Part shown: positions 60,042 to 64,000 of the stretch, piece by piece
How the letters are laid out: every line of letters begins with the position of its first letter
Numbering within the stretch: position 1 is the stretch's first letter
NCBI GenBank assembly: GCA_027579435.1
Contig: JANBPK010000860.1
Coordinates: 62,001-126,000 of the forward strand
From: Candolleomyces eurysporus
Lineage: Eukaryota > Basidiomycota > Agaricomycetes > Agaricales > Psathyrellaceae
Direction: 5' to 3'
Length of the DNA stretch: 64,000 bases
Position numbers and translations under genes: made by a program
Notes under the pieces: model-generated
Seen by the model: the letters and a program-made list of their open reading frames with translations, nothing else
What the model was told of the DNA's origin: nothing
Database searches by the model: none

Positions 60042-60077
60042 GTCAGTAGCAGCAGTAGCAGCGGAGTTGCTACTGAC
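60042..60077. repeat. Perfect 10-bp inverted repeat
   Basis: GTCAGTAGCA at 60042-60051 and its exact reverse complement at 60068-60077 are separated by 16 nt rich in AGC. It could form a hairpin or cruciform, or be a dimer binding site. It lies 320 bp before the ARP4 start. Confidence 0.7.
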
Positions 60078-60396
60078 GTGGCTGTGTAAATATATTCGGG
60101 AAAATCTGTTCTGAGCCTGCGATCAAATCCGACTTCACCATCGTTCCCCACGTCCAAGCAAGCTACTGCGGAGCGACGGGTGTCAGCAAGTCCTGGTGAG
60201 TCTCTGTCAGTTCCCTCTTCTTCCTTTTATTTTTCTTCCCCTCGATTATTTTTTTTATTATTTATTTTTATTTTGGCCCACACTCATCAGTAGCGAGCCC
60301 AACCTCCAACCATTCCAAAGTTCAGCGTCGCCCACCAAACTCTAAAGCAAGGCGGACGCGTCTTTTCACAAAATATCCATCGGCCTGACATAGAAT

Positions 60397-62412
60397 ATGG
60401 TCAACTACGGTGGTGGTGCGCTTTTCACTCTTCTAACCGTAGTGGCATTTTCGTTAACGCCCGAGCTTAGACGAAGTCTGCGCACTTGTAATCGACATTG
60501 GATTTTCATCACTGAGGGCTGGTTATGCTGGAGACGACACACCCAAGGCCATCATCCCCACTCACTATGGCTACACGCCAGCTCCACCCGACACAGATAT
60601 AGCCATGGGTGATGGCACCGAGGGAGGAGAAGCCTCCAACAAGCCCAAGTACGCCAACATCTACATCGGGCAGAATGGACCCTCAATATGGCGGCCAGGC
60701 ATGGAGATAGGGAATCCTATAGTTGATGGACTGAGTAGGCGGTTCTATTACCATTCGTTTCGCCGTGTTTTGACCTAGTTTTGAAGTATCCGACTTCAAT
60801 CCAATCCCTCCGCTCATCAGGCATGCGCTGCAAGATGTCATGCGTGTAGAGGCGACTGAACATCCTATTCTGGTCACAGAGCCAACCTGGAATACTCCTG
60901 CAAACAGAGAACGAATGGCCGAGATTATGTTTGAAGAATTCCAGGTCCCCGCCTTCTATATCGCCAATACTGGTGTGTTGAACGCGTAAGAGTCGCCCTT
61001 ACAATTACCCAAACCGTGTCGATGTGACTAAAAGTACTTTGCTCCAGATTCGCTGCGGGGAAGGGATCAGCGCTTGTGATAGACATTGGCCAGACCATGG
61101 CAAGCGTAACACCTGTCGTGGACGGCTTCGTCCTTAGAAAAGGTTTGCATCAAACCACGCTGCTCTATTCCGCTAAAAGCTCAAAGCACTTTCCAGGCCT
61201 CTCACATTCCCCACTTCCTCGGTTCATCCATGGACTATCAAAGGGCCTTCTCACAAACGCTACCAACTACCGAGGACCCATTGAACTATGGCCGCATCAG
61301 CTGATTGCCAGCAAAATCGTACGTCCGATTCCTTTGTTGCTTACCTCTTCATCGTGTTTCTGAAGGTCTTCGCGAAGGCTGTAGATGTAGGCCAAGCTCC
61401 ACAGTTCACACTCCGGCAAGACCGCGTTGCAAAAACTACAGAGAGCTGGAAGCAGTGGTCGGAGGCCAGAGAAGTCGATGAATGGGTCCAAAGCGTGGCA
61501 GCTGTCTCTGAACAGGGTTGGAACGACCAGTACGTATTCAAGCACGCCGTGTCTGCAACGGGACTGCCAACTGAAATTCCTTCGCGTCTTCTCTTCTAAA
61601 GAGTCATAGCTCGTGCTGGGCCGAAGCAATACGAATTCCCTACAGGGTTCGCAGGCACTTTCGGTGGCGAGCGATACCAAGTCGGGGAACACATCTATTA
61701 CGTGAGCCATATTCTGTCGCTAGAGTTGAAGAAGACGATGAACTGATCCATTTGTGATTAATTACAATCTAGACGAACCCCAACAACCCTCAACAACCAA
61801 AGACCTTACCCTCACTCATCACAGAATCTCTGCGCGCATGCGATCCCGAGCTCCGCCAGGTCCTCATGGGCAACGTCGTACTAACCGGTGGAGGTAGCCT
61901 CTTCACCGGTCTCCTCGACCGTCTCAACGCCGAGATGGCAAGAACTTTCCCTCACGTACGTCCACTTGAGACCTTGACCTATTATTCTATTCTGCGACCC
62001 TGCCTAAATCACGGGTCGAGTTGTACTCACGAGGGACGACTCGCCCTGGGATGGACCTCTTGTTATTGTTCTCTGTGCCTCCCAATCGCCCTACCTCTCG
62101 AGAATCTCCCTTCTTTCTGCCTATCTTTTCTAAAGAGGTCAACTAAACTAAATAACTGACTACCACCACAATCAAACAGGCCAAGATCCACGCGCCTGGC
62201 AACCCCATCGAGCGGCGATACGGAGGCTGGTTGGGCGGTAGCATCCTTGCCTCTCTCGGAACATTCCATCAACTTTGGATCAGCAAAGAAGAATGGCAGG
62301 TAAGTTATCCGAAGCGGCCATTCTTGGAATCCTGGTGGACTGACCCGCTTTGTGTTTTTTTTTTGCCCAAAAGGAACACGGAAAAGCCATTGTCGGCCAG
62401 AGGTGCAAGTGA
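60397..62412 (+). CDS. ARP4: Nuclear actin-related protein Arp4
   Basis: CDS join(60397..60415, 60471..60734, 60787..60985, 61048..61142, 61197..61318, 61366..61529, 61602..61701, 61773..61955, 62180..62299, 62374..62412), 434 aa; all phases agree. Actin-fold phosphate loops are seen ([19 protein letters not shown] and [13 protein letters not shown]), as are [48 protein letters not shown] and a C-terminal [26 protein letters not shown] with TEHPILVTE is the Arp4/BAF53 wording. Arp4 is shared by NuA4, SWR1 and INO80 chromatin complexes (family knowledge). Exon 1 is only 19 nt (MVNYGG); the acceptors after introns 2 and 6 were chosen by frame and conservation. The next-to-last introns are 224 and 74 nt. 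Confidence 0.95.
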
Positions 62413-63351
62413 AACGTGTGTTATGTACCTTACTTTTTCCCCTCCTCAGGGAGATTCGGAGGAAGGGAAAGGATCGGAGTTGGGTTTCTTGTATTTGCTT
62501 CTTTCTTCTTATGTCCGCTTGTTGTAGATCCCACTGTTTGTATACACTTCCTTACCCTGTCCATTGTTCTCGGAAAAGCTGCTGTTGACCTCGAGAAGCA
62601 CAGCCGGAAAGAGAAAACGGGGCTATGTATTGGGACGCAAAGGGTTGTTATCGCAAAATTTATCATCGACTGGAGACTACATACATACAAGGCAAAGAAC
62701 GGTGTCCTTTAGATGATAATAATCGAAGGGATTTGAAAAAAGACAATCGACCGAATAGCGACGAAAGACCAAGGGCAGGAGGGAGTGTAAAGATTGAAGA
62801 AGAAGAGTCACTGCTACCAAGTACTGCTGAGGGCGCGGTCTACTTCAACCGCGAAAAAGATGCTTGTTGAAAAAGAGGGGCAATAAGGTTAGGAGGCATG
62901 CGGAAATACAACCGTCATCAATGCGTTCTCGTCCAGTGGCCATCTTTGCGCAAAAGACAATGGATGACAAGAAATCACAAAGGAACGGAAAAATGGATGA
63001 TTTGCGCAAGGAGAAAGAACAGCCATGGAAAATAACAGCCAACGGACAGAAGGAGAAAAGACAGGAAAGGGGATTGTTACTTTCTTTTTAATCAACAGGA
63101 CTGTAGTTAGGACGGACGGGCGGAAAAAAGTGAAAGTGAAAAGAAGGAAAACCCATTTCTGTGACAACGCAGTTACTATTCATTCTTCAACCAAACACTA
63201 GAGATCCTTGGGCCGAGTAAACAGCGGAGAGAAAAAAAAAGAAACGTCCAGCGAGCCGACACCAAATTAATACCGGCGGTTGATGTGTTTGATTCGAATG
63301 TGGTGAAAGACGGTTTCTCGGTAATCTGGATGTTTTGGAGGAGGTACCGCT
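62413..63351. other. Intergenic, no gene seen
   Basis: Convergent 3' regions of ARP4 and the next gene. The plus strand is purine-rich from about 62600 to 63150 (AAGAAGAAGAG, AAAGAGGGG). No frame has a domain. Confidence 0.45.
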
Positions 63352-64000
63352 TTAGAAGGCCTCGACCTCCCTCCTCTCCCTAGCATCCATAAGAGCTCCA
63401 AGGCCTCCAATGGCCTTCCTCCTGATACGGGTAGCAAAGTTCTTTGGCCCGAGCTCTTCGGTTCCCGAGGGCGGCCCGCGGGGCTGCCTCGTTGGCTGGC
63501 TTACCATCCTGTGGTTGGCAACAGTCACAATCGGGATCTGTTGAACTTGAGCGTCAGACGAGTTGGCGGAGACAGGTCGGCCAATTCCAAGCCCTTCGTA
63601 CAACTTCTTGGATGCTTCTTCGCGCGGCGAAAGGGGCATCTCGTTGGACGAAGAGGATCGAGGAGTCGTGGGGGAGGACGACTTGACAGACGAGCCGGAT
63701 GATTGAGTTTCCGCATCAGTGTCATCATCCGTCGTGTCAATAGTTACAGCGGGGATGGACTGAGAGACCGCAGCGCTGAAGCGAAGTGGCTGAGGTCGGA
63801 ACTTGGGACCATTGCTGCTGGCAGAGGTTGGAATGCCAGGAGGTGGGGAGATCCGCTCAGCCGGCGGGGGGAGTGATTTTGACAGCAGGGGNAAGAGACG
63901 GCCCTGTTACCGCTCAGAACAGAATTGTTGTTGCCTCCTCGCCTCCAATTGGAAGCAGCGTCTGACTTGGATTGAACAGCTCCGAGCGAGGTTCCGCCAC
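63352..64000 (-). CDS. C-terminal part of an unrecognised Ser/Pro-rich protein (5' end outside window)
   Basis: The stop is at 63352-63354 and the frame runs toward the window end. From the C-terminus upstream: RKAIGGLGALMDARERREVEAF; a Gln/Pro linker; EEASKKLYEGLGIGRP; a Ser-rich stretch (SSSPTTPRSSSSNEMPLSP); an acidic TIDTTDDDTDAE; then a Pro-rich segment. N 63892, after a G run, probably shifts the frame, since WRRGGNNNSVLSGN continues in a different frame upstream. The low-complexity, phospho-site-rich composition suggests a regulatory protein. I do not recognise the family. Confidence 0.55.

Larger units (their letters stand above)
59086..60396. promoter_or_regulatory. Divergent upstream region of ERB1 and ARP4
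   Basis: 1.3 kb separates two essential-type genes transcribed away from each other, so both promoters must lie here. It carries two related GC-palindrome elements (59471-59545 and 59624-59690) and a perfect 10-bp inverted repeat (60042-60077). The stretch 60225-60290 is very T-rich. No coding frame with support. Confidence 0.5.

Noticed and set aside
1..64000. CRISPR arrays, bacterial operons, prophage or an intact transposon
   Set aside because: The spliced genes show this is a fungal nuclear genome; no regularly spaced repeats, terminal repeats with a transposase, or integrase or reverse transcriptase motifs were seen.

Overview
The window is nuclear DNA of a filamentous basidiomycete, almost certainly an Agaricomycete (mushroom class). 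Four things point there. Genes are broken by many short GT-AG introns, mostly 45-70 nt. There are 7-TM integral membrane proteins, kinase-like proteins and F-box proteins of kinds I know as expanded in Agaricomycetes. The housekeeping genes are fungal in type, and there is no operon structure. The species cannot be named from the sequence.

Layout, left to right. 1-3335 (+): 3' part of a WW-like, multi-TM membrane protein. 4.4-13.3 kb: small lineage-specific genes, including two paralogous single-finger zinc proteins (4386-4799 and 9384-9917, both -) alternating with two paralogous small secreted proteins (8370-9058 and 11952-12640, both +), plus a remnant of an unidentified gene (12867-13309, -). 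13.3-17.7 kb: no convincing gene. 17.7-19.5 kb (+): an Nrg1-like C2H2 transcription factor. 20.5-24.9 kb (+): the catalytic subunit of protein phosphatase 4, with introns growing to 1.9 kb. 25-32.7 kb: gene-poor, with tandem repeats and a decayed coding tract. 32.8-33.7 kb (+): a GPR1/FUN34/YaaH-type membrane protein. 35.3-36.9 kb (+): a small secreted protein and a decayed partial copy. 38.2-39.0 kb (-): a secreted YcaC-like isochorismatase-fold hydrolase. 39.9-42.2 kb: a kinase-like protein (-) head to head with an F-box-like protein (+), meeting in a low-complexity tract.

46.2-53.3 kb is a compact housekeeping block: RNA polymerase III subunit RPC34/RPC6 (+), 4'-phosphopantetheinyl transferase (-), a Mak32-like PfkB protein (+), NC2-beta/Dr1 (-), SmF (+) and a DUF2423-type basic protein (+). 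Neighbours are only 44-210 bp apart. Then come an Agaricomycete 7-TM protein (53.5-55.4 kb, -), the 60S biogenesis WD40 protein Erb1/BOP1 (56.5-59.1 kb, -), the nuclear actin-related protein Arp4 (60.4-62.4 kb, +) and the C-terminal part of an unrecognised Ser/Pro-rich protein (63.35 kb to the window end, -).

The genes do not form one pathway. Most recognisable ones are conserved nuclear, RNA or ribosome functions, with islands of fast-evolving secreted or orphan genes between them. Most N positions touch a homopolymer, and several reading frames break at homopolymers, so most frameshifts here are better read as sequencing or assembly errors than as gene decay.
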